A model generated the notes under the pieces. The model was not told where the DNA came from, did no database searches, and saw only the letters and a list, made by a program, of their open reading frames with translations. DNA of 64,000 nucleotides from contig NZ_CP042453.1 in the NCBI RefSeq assembly GCF_007993735.1, forward strand, positions 2,728,001 to 2,792,000, read 5' to 3'. The DNA is from Arenimonas daejeonensis. Its GTDB lineage: Bacteria > Pseudomonadota > Gammaproteobacteria > Xanthomonadales > Xanthomonadaceae. Of this stretch, positions 35,806 to 50,155 are shown in pieces. Position numbers and translations under genes: made by a program. Numbering within the stretch: the stretch's first letter is position 1; each line of letters starts with the position of its first letter.

Positions 35806-36482
35806 TCAGAGGGTTCCGGGCAGCAGCGGCACGAACACCACGGCGCCGAGATCCTCGCGCACCAGCTCGCCGTCGATGCGGCGCAGGCGCAGCAGGCGCT
35901 GGCCGTTGGCCGCGCCGAGCGGCGCCACCAGGGTGCCGCCTTCCGGCAGTTGGTCGTAGAGCGCCTGTTCCAGCGCGGCGCTGCCGGCAGTGACGATGAT
36001 GCCGTCGAAGGGCGCATATTCGGGCCAGCCGGCGCGGCCGTCATCGTGGCGGGTGCGCACGTTCAGGCCAGGTTGCGGAAACGGCGGCGGGCGACCCGCA
36101 GCAGTTCCTCGATGCGCTCGACGCTGTAGGTCTCGAGCCCCAGCGTGGCCAGCACCGCCGCCTGGTAACCGGAGCCGGTGCCGACCTCCAGCACCCGCTG
36201 GGGCAGGCCGTGTTCGATCAATGCGGCGGTCATGCGCGCCACCACCCAGGGCTGGGAGATGGTCTGGCCGTTGCCGATCGGCAGCGCGGTGTCCTCGTAG
36301 GCGCGGCTGGCCAGCGCCTCGTCGATGAACAGGTGGCGCGGCACGGTGCGCATCGCGGTCAGCACGCGCTCGTCATTGATGCCGCCCTCGGCACGCAGGC
36401 GTTCGATCATGCGGTCGCGGGCGCGCTGCGAGGTCATGCCCTGACCGTGCACGGCGGGCTGGCTGTGGAAACGCGGGGTCAT
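35806..36482 (-). CDS. pcm: Protein-L-isoaspartate O-methyltransferase (one frame break)
   Basis: Repairs isoaspartyl damage using SAM. '[20 protein letters not shown]', '[16 protein letters not shown]' and the SAM loop '[16 protein letters not shown]' are present. One G is missing at about 36067 (CTGGCCTGA for CTGGGCCTGA); the rest ('[13 protein letters not shown]...') is in the next frame. Corrected length 225 residues. ATGA overlap with surE; the surE-pcm-yqaA-nlpD order is widely conserved. Confidence 0.94.
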
Positions 36483-37257
36483 GCGCTTGGGTTCAGTCCT
36501 TCGCCGAGGCCACCGACCCAGCTGGCGACTTTCTCCAGCGCCTGGTAGCGGGTCAGGTCGACATGGATCGGCGTGATCGAGATGTGCCCGGTGCGCACCG
36601 CGTGGAAATCGGTGCCGGGGCCGGCGTCCTGTTCCGGACCGGCGGGGCCGATCCACCACAGCGGCCGGCCGCGCGGGTCCACCTGTTCGATGCAGGCCTC
36701 GGCGCGGTGGCGGTGGCCAAGGCGGGTGACTTCGTAGCCGCGCACTTCGTCCCAGGGCAGGTCGGGCACGTTGACGTTGAGGATGGTGTCGGCCGGCAGC
36801 GGGTCCACCAGCAGGCGCGCGGTGATCTCCAGCGCGGCGCGGGCGGCGGTGTCGTAATGGCGGGCGCTGTTTTCGCCGGTGACCAGGGACATCGCGATCG
36901 CCGGCAGGCCGAGGAAGCGGCCTTCCATGGCGGCGGCGACGGTGCCCGAATAGATGACGTCGTCGCCCAGGTTGGCGGCGCTGTTGATGCCGGAAACCAC
37001 GATATCGGGGTCTTCGGCCAGCAGGCCGGTCAGGGCCAGGTGCACGCAGTCGGTGGGCGTGCCGCCGACACGCCAGACCCGCTCGGCGACTTCCCTGACC
37101 CGGATCGGTGAATCCAGGGTCAGCGAATTGCTGGCGCCGGACCGGTCCCGGTCGGGGGCCACCACGGTCACTTCATGGCCGGCGGCCCGCAGTCCTTCGG
37201 CCAGGACGCGGATGCCGGGGCTTCCACGCCGTCGTCATTGCTCACCAGTACGCGCAT
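36479..37257 (-). CDS. surE: 5'/3'-nucleotidase SurE (one frame break)
   Basis: Metal-dependent survival phosphatase acting on nucleoside monophosphates. The N-terminus '[15 protein letters not shown]' contains the metal-binding Asp pair; near 37218 one G is missing before 'IRVLAEGL', and the rest follows ('[15 protein letters not shown]...'). Corrected length 259 residues. First gene of surE-pcm-yqaA-nlpD. Confidence 0.95.
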
Positions 37258-37347
37258 CGGGGGTCCCGCGGAAAGGAGGCCATGATAACGGATGCGCCCC
37301 GCCACGCGGCCACCTCGTGGTCACCTTCGGCGGGTTAGGCTTTACGC

Positions 37348-37918
37348 ATGAAGCGCAAACCACCCGCGATCAGCGCCGAGGATGCCGCCCTGTTCCGCGA
37401 GGCGATCGGCGAAGTGCGGCCGCTGGATCCGCCGCCGCCCGCGCCGGAGCGTCCACGACCCGCGCCGGAACCCCGCATGCACGCGCGGGACGAGGCCGAG
37501 GCGCTGGCGCAGTCGCGCACCACGACCTGGATGGAAGCCACCATCGATGCCGCCGAAGCCCTGAGCTACCGGCGCAACGAAGTCCCGGAAAAGGTGCTGA
37601 AGAACCTCAAGCGCGGCCAGTACAGCATCGGCGGCGAACTCGACCTGCACCAGCTGCGGGCGCACGAAGCGGAACGCTGGCTGCGCGAGTTCCTGGCGCA
37701 GTCGCGCGCGCAGGGCGTGGCCTGCGTACGCATCATCCATGGCAGGGCTTGCGCGCCGCCGAGGGCGGCTCGGTGCTCAAGGCCCTGGTGGACCGATTGT
37801 TGCGGCAACGCGCGGACGTGCTGGCCTTCGCCTCCGCGCCGGAGGCGATGGGGGTACCGGCGCCGTCCTGGCCCTGCTGGCCCGCAAACGCGCGACCGAG
37901 CAGGGCCCGTCCGCCTAG
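37348..37918 (+). CDS. Smr-domain protein (two frame breaks)
   Basis: About 190 residues: a Pro/Arg-rich N-terminal half, then a Smr domain with 'ELDLHQLRAHEAERWLREFL' and 'VRIIHGKGLRA', the DLHG/HGKG-like motifs of MutS2-C/Smr endonuclease-like domains. Bases are missing near 37745 (A/G run) and 37855 (G run); the restored end reads 'LALLARKRATEQGPSA'. It is divergent from surE. The role is probably nucleic-acid related; the substrate is unknown. Confidence 0.85.
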
Positions 37919-37921
37919 ACC

Positions 37922-38135
37922 TCAATCTTCGTCGTCGCCCCTGGTCGCGCGGCGGATTGATCCAGAGCACTTCGACGCCGGCCTGGCCGCTGACGTACTC
38001 GACGTTGGCCATGTATTCGGCGTCGTACTTGGTCGCGCTCGGCTGTTTGCTGACCGGCGGATCACCGGTGGTGGCGCAGGCCGCAAGCAACAGGCTGGCG
38101 GAAGCAAGGCAGAAACACTTTCTGATCGTGTTCAT
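37922..38135 (-). CDS. Small lipoprotein, unknown function (one frame break)
   Basis: Seventy residues: signal peptide with lipobox 'LLLAAC', then a hydrophilic body ending in an acidic tail. One extra G near 37939 hides the end, which reads 'NPPRDQGDDED'. Convergent with the Smr gene, whose stop is 3 bases away. It resembles small Xanthomonadaceae lipoproteins of no known function. Confidence 0.72.
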
Positions 38136-38214
38136 GGCGGACTCCTTGGGCAGGAAAACGCCAAGTCAGAATACTCCCGCCGGTTGCATCCGCAAGTGCC
38201 GGCCCCGGGGCGTT

Positions 38215-39243
38215 TCAGCCCTCCCGGGGCGGCTCGCTGACGTCGCCCAGCGCGTCCAGCAGGCCGGTGGCATAGGCGCCCGGCGGCAGGCCGAAATCCA
38301 GGCGCAACTGGCCAGGTTCCAGCCATTGCCATGCCAGGCCGTCCACGCGCACACGCAGGGCCCGGCGCTCCTGTTTCATGCCGGCCGCTTCGAGGCCGGC
38401 CCGGAGCTCGGCGAAGGGGGCCACGGCCGCCTCCTCCGCCTCGCGCACTGCGCCGGTCGGACGCAGTTCGCCCAGACCCCACATCGGGCCGGTCGGGTGG
38501 ATGTCCTGGCGGCTGGCACGTGCCGCCAGTTCCTCGCTGGCCGGTTCGGGACCGAACACGCTCTGGGTGCCGTCCAGCATCCAGACCTCGCCCTCGGCGC
38601 CGCTGGCCCAACTGCCGTCGGCGACACGCTCGGCCAGCACCGCATTGAAGATCTCCGAGCGCGCGGCGGAGAGGTAGATCGAACGCTGGTCGCGATGCAC
38701 GCGCTGGCCGGCGAACATCCGTCGCGCTGACTCGACGTTGTCGCCCTCGCGGCCGAAACGCTGCCCGCCGAAATAGTTCGGCAGTCCCTTTGCCGCGATC
38801 GCCTGCAGGCGCTGTTCGATCGCGACCGGATCGCCCTCGACGCCACGCAGCACCAGGATGAAACGGTTGCCCTTGAGCGCGCCACGCGGCAGCTTGCGGT
38901 TGTGCCAGACGGAGGCGAGCACGCGCAGGTCGTCGGACACCAGCTCGGCCAGGTCGGGCGCCACGCGCTTCGGGAAGTGCACCGAAAAGCGCTGGCGAGT
39001 GACGGCGTGGCGGTCCTTCATGCCCGCATATCCGACCCCCATCTCGGGGATGCCCGCCCAGCGGGCGATGCGTTTGGCGGCGTGCGCGGTGTTCATGCCG
39101 CGTTTTTCGACCGTCAACAGCAGATGCTCGCCCTGCCCCGCGGCCTCGAAGCCATCCACTTCCTCGACCTGGAAGTCTTCGGGCTGGCTGCGGAACAGCG
39201 CCGACAGCACCGGACCACCGTGGGCGCGCGGCAACCCGCTCAC
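38215..39243 (-). CDS. truD: tRNA pseudouridine(13) synthase TruD
   Basis: Forms pseudouridine 13 in tRNA-Glu. 342 residues from a GTG that overlaps the ispF stop (GTGA). The catalytic stretch '[19 protein letters not shown]' holds the nucleophilic Asp; '[15 protein letters not shown]' is also conserved. Confidence 0.95.
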   Translation of the reverse strand: MSGLPRAHGGPVLSALFRSQPEDFQVEEVDGFEAAGQGEHLLLTVEKRGMNTAHAAKRIARWAGIPEMGVGYAGMKDRHAVTRQRFSVHFPKRVAPDLAELVSDDLRVLASVWHNRKLPRGALKGNRFILVLRGVEGDPVAIEQRLQAIAAKGLPNYFGGQRFGREGDNVESARRMFAGQRVHRDQRSIYLSAARSEIFNAVLAERVADGSWASGAEGEVWMLDGTQSVFGPEPASEELAARASRQDIHPTGPMWGLGELRPTGAVREAEEAAVAPFAELRAGLEAAGMKQERRALRVRVDGLAWQWLEPGQLRLDFGLPPGAYATGLLDALGDVSEPPREG

Positions 39244-39722
39244 GCGCGCACCAGCAGGGCGACGGCCATCGCCGCCAGGCCTTCTCCGCGGCCGGTGAAA
39301 CCAAGCTTCTCCGAGGTCGTCGCTTTCACGCTGATGACGTCCGGCTCCACACCCAGGTCGGCGGCAAGGTGCGCGCGCATGGCAGCCGCATGCGGCGCCA
39401 CCTTGGGCCGCTCGCAGACCACGGTGACGTCGGCATTGCCCAGGCGCCAGCCGCGTTCGGCCAGCAGGCCGGCGCAATGGCGCAGGAACACGCGGCTGTC
39501 GGCGCCTTTCCAGCGCGCTTCCGAGGGCGGGAAATGCACCCCGATGTCGCCCAGGGCCAGCGCGCCGAGCAGCGCGTCGCACAGCGCGTGGATCACCACG
39601 TCGCCGTCGGAATGCGCCAGCACGCCGCGCTCGTGCGGGATGCGCACGCCACCGAGCACGACATGGTCGCCTTCGCCGAAAGCATGCACGTCGTAACCCT
39701 GGCCGATGCGGATGTCTGTCAT
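39240..39722 (-). CDS. ispF: 2-C-methyl-D-erythritol 2,4-cyclodiphosphate synthase
   Basis: Fifth step of the MEP isoprenoid pathway. 160 residues with the metal-binding 'GYDVHAF' and '[25 protein letters not shown]'. One base separates it from ispD upstream; it overlaps truD downstream. Confidence 0.97.
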   Translation of the reverse strand: MTDIRIGQGYDVHAFGEGDHVVLGGVRIPHERGVLAHSDGDVVIHALCDALLGALALGDIGVHFPPSEARWKGADSRVFLRHCAGLLAERGWRLGNADVTVVCERPKVAPHAAAMRAHLAADLGVEPDVISVKATTSEKLGFTGRGEGLAAMAVALLVRA

Positions 39723-39723
39723 G

Positions 39724-42508
<2,785 letters not shown>

Positions 42509-42512
<4 letters not shown>

Positions 42513-43342
42513 AGGAGGCCTCCGGGAAGCCGTTTTTCTTGGTGATGCGGTCAAGCTCGACCAGGGTCTCGAGCAGGGCCGCCATCTTCGGCAGCGGCCA
42601 GGCGTTGGGGCCGTCGCTGAGCGCCTTGTCCGGGTCGGGATGGGTTTCCATGAAAATGCCGCTGATGCCCACGGCCATCGCCGCGCGCGACAGCACCGGC
42701 ACGAACTCACGCTGGCCACCGGACTTGCCGCCGGCACCGCCGGGCAACTGCACCGAATGGGTGGCGTCGAAGACCACCGGACAGCCGGTGTCGCGCATCA
42801 CGCTGAGCGAGCGCATGTCGGATACCTCGGGTTGTTGTAGCCGAACGACGCACCGCGTTCACAGGCCATGATCTGCTGGTTGCCGGTGGCACGCGCCTTG
42901 TCGGTGACGTGCTTCATCTCCCAGGGCGAGAGGAACTGGCCCTTCTTGATGTTCACCGGCCGGCCGGCGCTGGCGACCTTCTGGATGAAGTCGGTCTGGC
43001 GGCACAGGAAGGCCGGCGTCTGCAGCACGTCCACCACCGAAGCCACTTCCTCCATCGGCGTGTATTCGTGCACGTCGGTGATGACCGGCACGCCGATCTG
43101 GCGTTTCACTTCGGCCAGCACCTTGAGGCCCGCTTCCAGGCCGGGACCGCGGAAGCTGGTGCCCGAGGTGCGGTTGGCCTTGTCGAAACTGGACTTGAAG
43201 ATGAAGTTGATGCCGAGCTTGCCGGTGATTTCCTTGAGCTGGCCGGCGACGTCGAGCTGCAGCTGCTCGGATTCGATCACGCAGGGGCCGGCGATCAGGA
43301 AAAACGGCTGGTCAAGGCCAACCTTGAAACCGCAGAGGTCCA

Positions 43343-43343
<1 letters not shown>
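42509..43343 (-). CDS. kdsA: 3-deoxy-8-phosphooctulonate synthase KdsA (two frame breaks)
   Basis: Makes KDO-8-phosphate for LPS core. It begins '[25 protein letters not shown]'; metal/substrate motifs '[12 protein letters not shown]' and '[14 protein letters not shown]' follow. A C is missing near 42827 (restored '[17 protein letters not shown]') and probably another near 42523 (ending 'NGFPGGLL'). Length 278 residues with both. Its start shares one base with the pyrG stop. Confidence 0.93.
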
Positions 43344-45070
<1,727 letters not shown>

Positions 45071-45174
45071 TCAAGGGCTTGCGCCCGGCAACCGGCCGGA
45101 CCGGCTTGACCGCCCCGGGTCCGGCGCCCATCCTGCGGCCTCGCCAGACCGCCCGGAACCGAGTCCCCCGCCCG

Positions 45175-47059
45175 ATGAACACCCGCTACAACGCCGCCGA
45201 CATCGAAGTCCTCTCGGGCCTGGACCCGGTCAAGCGCCGCCCCGGCATGTACACCGACACCACCCGGCCCAACCACCTGGCCCAAGTGATCGACAACTCC
45301 GTGGACGAGGCCTGGGCGGCCACGCGAAGACGGTCGAGGTGACCCTGTATGCCGACGGCAGCTGCGAGGTCATCGATGACGGCCGCGGCATGCCGGTGGA
45401 CATCCACCCCGAGGAGAAGATCCCGGGCATCGAGCTGATCATGACCCGCCTGCACGCCGGCGGTAAGTTCAGTGGCAAGAACTACACCTTCTCCGGCGGC
45501 CTGCACGGCGTCGGCGTGTCGGTGGTGAACGCGCTGTCGACCCGGGTGGAGGTGTTCATCCGGCGCGAGTCGCAGGAACACCGCATGGAGTTCCGCGACG
45601 GCGACCGCAGCTCGGCGCTGGAAGTGGTGGGCACGGTGGGCCGGCGCAACACCGGCACCCGCCTGCGCTTCTGGCCGGACCCGAAATACTTCGACACCCC
45701 CAAGTTCGCGGTGAAGGCACTGCGCCACCTGCTGCGCGCCAAGGCCGTGCTGTGCCCGGGACTGACCGTGAAGCTGTTCGACGAAGCCAGCGGCGAGCGC
45801 AACGAATGGTTCTACGAAAACGGCCTGCGCGACTACCTGCGTGGCGAACTGGTGGGCCGCGACCTGCTGCCGGCCGAACTCTTCGTCGGCCACCTTGGCA
45901 AAGAAGCCGAAGTGGTGGACTGGGCCGTGGCCTGGGTGCCCGAGGGCGAACTGGTGCAGGAAAGCTACGTCAACCTGATCCCCACCGCCGGGGCGGCACC
46001 CACGTGAACGGCCTGCGGTCCGGCTTCACGGATGCGTTGCGCGAGTTCTGCGACTTCCGCAACCTGCTGCCGCGTGGCGTGAAGCTGGCGCCGGAAGACG
46101 TCTGGGACCGGGTCAGCTACGTGCTCAGCCTCAAGCTCACCGACCCGCAGTTCAGCGGCCAGACCAAGGAACGGCTGAGCTCGCGCCAGGCCGCGGCCTT
46201 CGTCGAGGGCGCTGCACACGACGCGTTCTCGCTCTGGCTGAACCAGCACGTCGAGACCGGCCTGCAGATCGCCCAGTTGGCCATCGACCGTGCTTCGGCC
46301 CGTCTGAAGACCGAAAAGCAGGTCACCCGCAAGAAGGTCACCCAGGGGCCGGCCCTGCCGGGCAAGCTGGCCGACTGCATCAGCCAGGACCTGGGTCGTA
46401 CCGAACTGTTCCTGGTCGAGGGCGACTCGGCCGGCGGCAGTGCCAAGCAGGCGCGGGACAAGGAATTCCAGGCGATCCTGCCGCTGCGCGGCAAGATCCT
46501 GAACACCTGGGAGGTCGAGTCCTCCGGTGTGCTGGCCTCCACCGAAGTGCACGATCTCGCCGTCGCCATCGGCTGCGACCCGGGCGTGGAGAACATCGAC
46601 GGCCTGCGCTACGGCAAGGTCATCATCCTGGCCGACGCCGATTCCGACGGACTGCACATCGCCACCCTGCTCTCGGCCCTGTTCCTGCGCCATTTCCCGG
46701 CCCTGGTGCGGGCCGGCAACATCTTCGTGGCGATGCCACCGCTGTTCCGCGTGGACGTGGGCAAGCAGGTCTTCTACGCCCTGGACGAGGAAGAGAAGCG
46801 GATCCTGCTCGACCGGATCGAGAAGGAGAAGATCCGCGGCCAGGTCAACGTCACCCGCTTCAAGGGCCTGGGCGAGATGAACCCGGTGCAGCTGCGCGAG
46901 TCCACCATCCACCCCGACACCCGCCGCCTGGTGCAGCTGACGGTGGACGACGCCGACGCCACCCGCGGCCTGATGGACATGCTGCTGGCCAAGAAACGCG
47001 CCGGCGACCGCAAGGCCTGGCTCGAGGCCAAGGGCGACCTGGCCTCGCTCGAAGTGTGA
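45175..47059 (+). CDS. parE: DNA topoisomerase IV subunit B ParE (two frame breaks)
   Basis: ATPase subunit of topoisomerase IV for chromosome decatenation. The GHKL domain has 'NSVDEA', '[12 protein letters not shown]' and '[14 protein letters not shown]'; the TOPRIM domain has '[18 protein letters not shown]'. Single bases are missing near 45318 and 45992 ('[15 protein letters not shown]' when restored). Corrected length 628 residues, ParE rather than GyrB by length and motif spacing. Divergent from pyrG over a 173-bp gap in which I see no gene. Confidence 0.95.
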
Positions 47060-47076
47060 CCCAGCCCGCGAAAATG

Positions 47077-47091
47077 TGACCCGGTGGGTCA
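47077..47091. promoter_or_regulatory. Palindromic putative enhancer site upstream of the 47.2-kb gene
   Basis: Perfect 6-3-6 inverted repeat TGACCCGGTGGGTCA, about 100 bp before a sigma54-type promoter. A half site TGTGACCC lies at 47055-47062. The same pattern, TGACSCNNNGSGTCA, occurs before the pilus operon at 52701-52715. Confidence 0.6.
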
Positions 47092-47179
47092 GGCGGCGAT
47101 GGCCGTCTTGCCTCGCCCGGCTGCCGTCGGCAGTCTTCAACATCAACGATGGCTTGAACTTGCGGTTGCCGTGCCCCGG

Positions 47180-47197
47180 CTGGCACGCGAATTGCTT
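47180..47197 (+). promoter_or_regulatory. Sigma54 (-24/-12) promoter
   Basis: CTGGCACGCGAATTGCTT matches TGGCACG-N4-TTGC(T/A) exactly: GG at 47182-47183 and GC at 47194-47195, ten bases between. It lies about 15-30 bases before the ATG at 47211, so the start site and leader are very short, or translation starts a little later. Confidence 0.8.
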
Positions 47198-47210
47198 CTT
47201 GCCTCCTGAT

Positions 47211-48124
47211 ATGACGCATTCGCCGCCTACTCCCCGAAACGCCCAACCCCGCAAGGACCAGTTGTCGCGGTCGCTGATCCGCACGCTCGTGGCCCTGCTG
47301 GCCGGAGCGGCACTGGCGGTGGGACTGCAGGCCCGCGAAGGAGTCGACGCCAATCCCGGACTCTACCGCTACGCCATGGCCCAGAGCACCGCCTCGTCCG
47401 ACTGCCCCTACGACTACGTCGAAATGGGTGCGGGCGGACGGAGCCTGGCGCTGTCGTCACGCCCCGGTGCCGCTACCGACGACGGCGGGGCGGTACTGGG
47501 GCTGCAGGTGCCGATGGAGCTGTACCAGTCGCCGATCCACGCCCTGGTCGTTTCGGGCAACGGCTACCTTGCGGCAGCCGGTTCCTGGAAGAAGACGACG
47601 GCAGCGACTTCAGCAACGACTGCGAACTGCCGGTACTGGCAAACAATTTTCCGGCGAGCCAGAACCGCATCTATGTCTACCACGACGACCTGCGGCCCCG
47701 AGCCGGCGGCAGCCTGCGCCAGGCCTATTTCCCCACCTGCCCACGCACCGGCGAAAGCAACGGCCCGGAAGCCTGCACCGTGATCGAATGGAACGGCTTC
47801 GAACGGGCCGGCCCCATCCCGAGCACTGTCCCGCTGGTGGCGCAGGCGGTGCTCTACCACGACAGTCACGAGATCGCTCTGCAGTACGCCTCTGTTGACG
47901 ACAGCCTGGGCGGCCAGGCCACGGTCGGCCTGCAGGGGCTGGACGGCCGCGCCGCGCGCACGTTGGGCTGCAATGCTCCGCGGCTAGTCCGCGCCCGCCA
48001 GGCGGTCTGTTTTTTTGACCCCGGCAACGGCCGGATGACGGCTTACTTTTGGACACGCGCTGGCGCTGAACGCGCGGCTGCTCAACCCAGTCCGGCGCGC
48101 AGCAGGGCCTGCAGCAGTCGCTGA
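47211..48124 (+). CDS. Secreted protein of unknown function behind a sigma54 promoter (one frame break)
   Basis: About 304 residues. An N-terminal basic region and hydrophobic segment ('LIRTLVALLAGAALAVG') suggest export or a membrane anchor. The mature part has at least five Cys residues and beta-rich sequence, with no domain I recognise. One C is missing near 47586; the restored middle reads 'GSLEEDDGSDFSNDCELPVL'. The last 43 bases run antisense into the neighbouring hydrolase gene, so another indel near the T7 run at about 48009 may obscure the true stop. Its sigma54 promoter and palindrome tie it to the pilus operon. Confidence 0.7.
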
Positions 48125-48858
48125 AGTTTCTCGGCCCGCTCCGGCGCGTAACGACCGGCATCTTCGTCCATGTAGGTGCACTGCGCGATTTCCAGCTGCA
48201 CCGCGTCCACGCCCTCGGCGGGTTTTCCGTAATTGCGCGTGATGTAGCCGCCCTTGAAGCGGCCGTTCGCGATCCAGGTGTAGTCCTTCTGCGCGGCCAG
48301 CACCGATTCCAGCCGCGCCTGCAGCGCCGGAGAACAACTGGCTCCAGCAGCCGTGCCCAGGTTCAGGTCAGGCAGCCGGCCCTCGAACAGGAAAGGCACC
48401 ACGCTGCGGATCGAATGTCCTTCCCACAGCAGCACGCGGCCGTGCTCGGCGCGCAGCCGCGCCAGTTCCTGCGCGAGCGCTTGGTGGTACGGGCGCCAAT
48501 AGCGTCCGACCCGCGCCGCGACTTCATCCGCCGACGGTTCCTGTCCAGGCAGATACACCGGATCGCCGCTGAAACGAACCGCCGGACACAAGCCCGTCGT
48601 GTTCTGGCCCGGATAGAGCGACACATCGTCGGGCGGACGGTTGAGGTCGACCACGTAACGCGAATAGTTCGGCACCAGCACCGACGCACCGAGCCGGCGC
48701 GCGAAATCGTAGAGCCGGCTGACGAACCAGTCGGTGTCGGGCACGCCACGCGCTTCCGGGGTGACGCGCGCGGCGATGTCCTCGGGCAGCGCGATGCCGT
48801 CGTGCGGCAGGCTGATCAGCAGCGGTGCCTTGCCGCGATGCAGGGTCAGTACGTCCAT
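48082..48858 (-). CDS. N-formylglutamate amidohydrolase family protein (HutG-like)
   Basis: About 258 residues with family motifs 'LLISLPHDGIALPEDIA', 'SRYVVDLNRPPDD', 'LLWEGHSIRSVVPFLFEGRLPDLNLG' and 'GGYITRNYG'. The Asp/His/Glu pattern fits zinc-dependent deformylases that release formate and glutamate in histidine breakdown. No other hut genes are here; it is 9 bases downstream of a DadA-like oxidase, suggesting an amino-acid catabolic pair. Confidence 0.9.
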   Translation of the reverse strand: MDVLTLHRGKAPLLISLPHDGIALPEDIAARVTPEARGVPDTDWFVSRLYDFARRLGASVLVPNYSRYVVDLNRPPDDVSLYPGQNTTGLCPAVRFSGDPVYLPGQEPSADEVAARVGRYWRPYHQALAQELARLRAEHGRVLLWEGHSIRSVVPFLFEGRLPDLNLGTAAGASCSPALQARLESVLAAQKDYTWIANGRFKGGYITRNYGKPAEGVDAVQLEIAQCTYMDEDAGRYAPERAEKLQRLLQALLRAGLG

Positions 48859-48867
48859 GCCGGCAGT

Positions 48868-50126
48868 CTAGCGGGCGAAACGCGCCGGCGCGTAGGGCGC
48901 GGGATCGATCGCGGGCTCGCGACCGCAGACCAGGTCGGCGACCAGGCGGCCGGTGCCGGCGCTCATGCCCATGCCCATCATGCCGTGGCCGGTCGCCAGC
49001 CAGAGATTGTTGTTGCCCGGCACCCGGCCGATCAGCGGCAGGTCGTCCGGCGTCATCGGCCGCCAGCCGCACCATTCCTCGCGTTTGCTCGGCCCGACCG
49101 GCTGTTGCAGGTATTCGGCGGCGCCGCGTTCCAGCGCGTCCAGGCGCGTGCGGTTCAGGCGGTCGTCGTAACCGCTGAATTCCATGGTGCTGCCCAGCCG
49201 GTAACCGTCGGCCCAGGCGGTGACGCAGACGCTGCGCTCCTTGAGCACCAGCGGGCGGCGTGGTGCCAGCACCGGGCGTTCGTAGGTGATTGAATAGCCC
49301 TTGCCGGGCTGGATCGGGATCGGCATGCGGATCATGCGTTCGAATTCCGGCGACCACGCGCCGAGCGCCACCAGCACCTTGCCGGCGCGATGGCGGCCTT
49401 CCGTGGTCTGCACCGCCTCGATGCCATGGCGGCCACGATGCAGCCCGGTCACGCGCACGCCCTCCTCGATCACGCCGCCGGCGGCGCGCACCAGGCGCGC
49501 GAGTTCGGCGGTGTACCGTTCGGGGCGCAGTTGTGCATCGCCCGGGAAAAACAGCGAGCCGGCCATGCCCGGATGCAGCGCCGGTTCGTCGGCCGCCAGC
49601 ATCGCGCCATCGAACACCTGCGCCTCGATGCCGAGTTCGGCCAGCAGCGGCAGGTCGCGCTGCTGTTTCTCCAGCGCGCGGGCACGGCGGAACACGTAGT
49701 GGAACCCGCCCGGCTCGAAGCCGCAGTCGAGCGCGTGCGAGCTCACCAGTTCCTCGATCAGCGCGCGCGAATGTTTCAGCATCGCGCCCTTGGCCAAGCC
49801 GCTGGCGCGCCAGTCGCGGTGGTTGCAGCGCCCGGCCGCGGTGCGCAGCCAGCGCATCAGCGCCGGGTCCCAGCGTGGCTTGATGTAGAGCGGTGCAGAC
49901 GGCGAAAGCATCCAGCGCAGTGCCTGTCCGACCATGCCGGGCGCGGCCAGGGGCGGCGCGTGGCTGGGCGTGATGGTTCCGCAGTTGCCGTGCGAGGCGC
50001 CGCCGCCGATCCGCCCCTGTTCGAGCACCCGCACCGAGCGGCCTTCGGCCAGCAGGTAGTGCGCGCAGGCAAGGCCGATGACGCCACCCCCAGGATCAGG
50101 ACATCGGCTTCGCCGGCTTCGTTCAT
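48868..50126 (-). CDS. FAD-dependent D-amino acid dehydrogenase-like oxidoreductase (one frame break)
   Basis: DAO-family flavoprotein related to DadA, 419 residues when one G missing near 50086 is restored: 'VLILGGGVIGLACAHYLLAEG' then forms the dinucleotide-binding fold. The C-terminal FAD motif 'LATGHGMMGMGMSAGTGRLVADLV' is intact. Paired with the N-formylglutamate hydrolase. The substrate is inferred only from family; hydroxyproline- or D-amino-acid oxidation are both possible. Confidence 0.88.
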
Positions 50127-50155
50127 GCCGCCATTCTACCTGCGGGTTCCGGCGC

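Noticed and set aside
47060..47091. CRP/Clp-type site (TGTGA...TCACA)
   Set aside because: Half-site spacing is wrong for CRP (needs TGTGA-N6-TCACA); the 15-bp palindrome fits better with an enhancer-binding protein.
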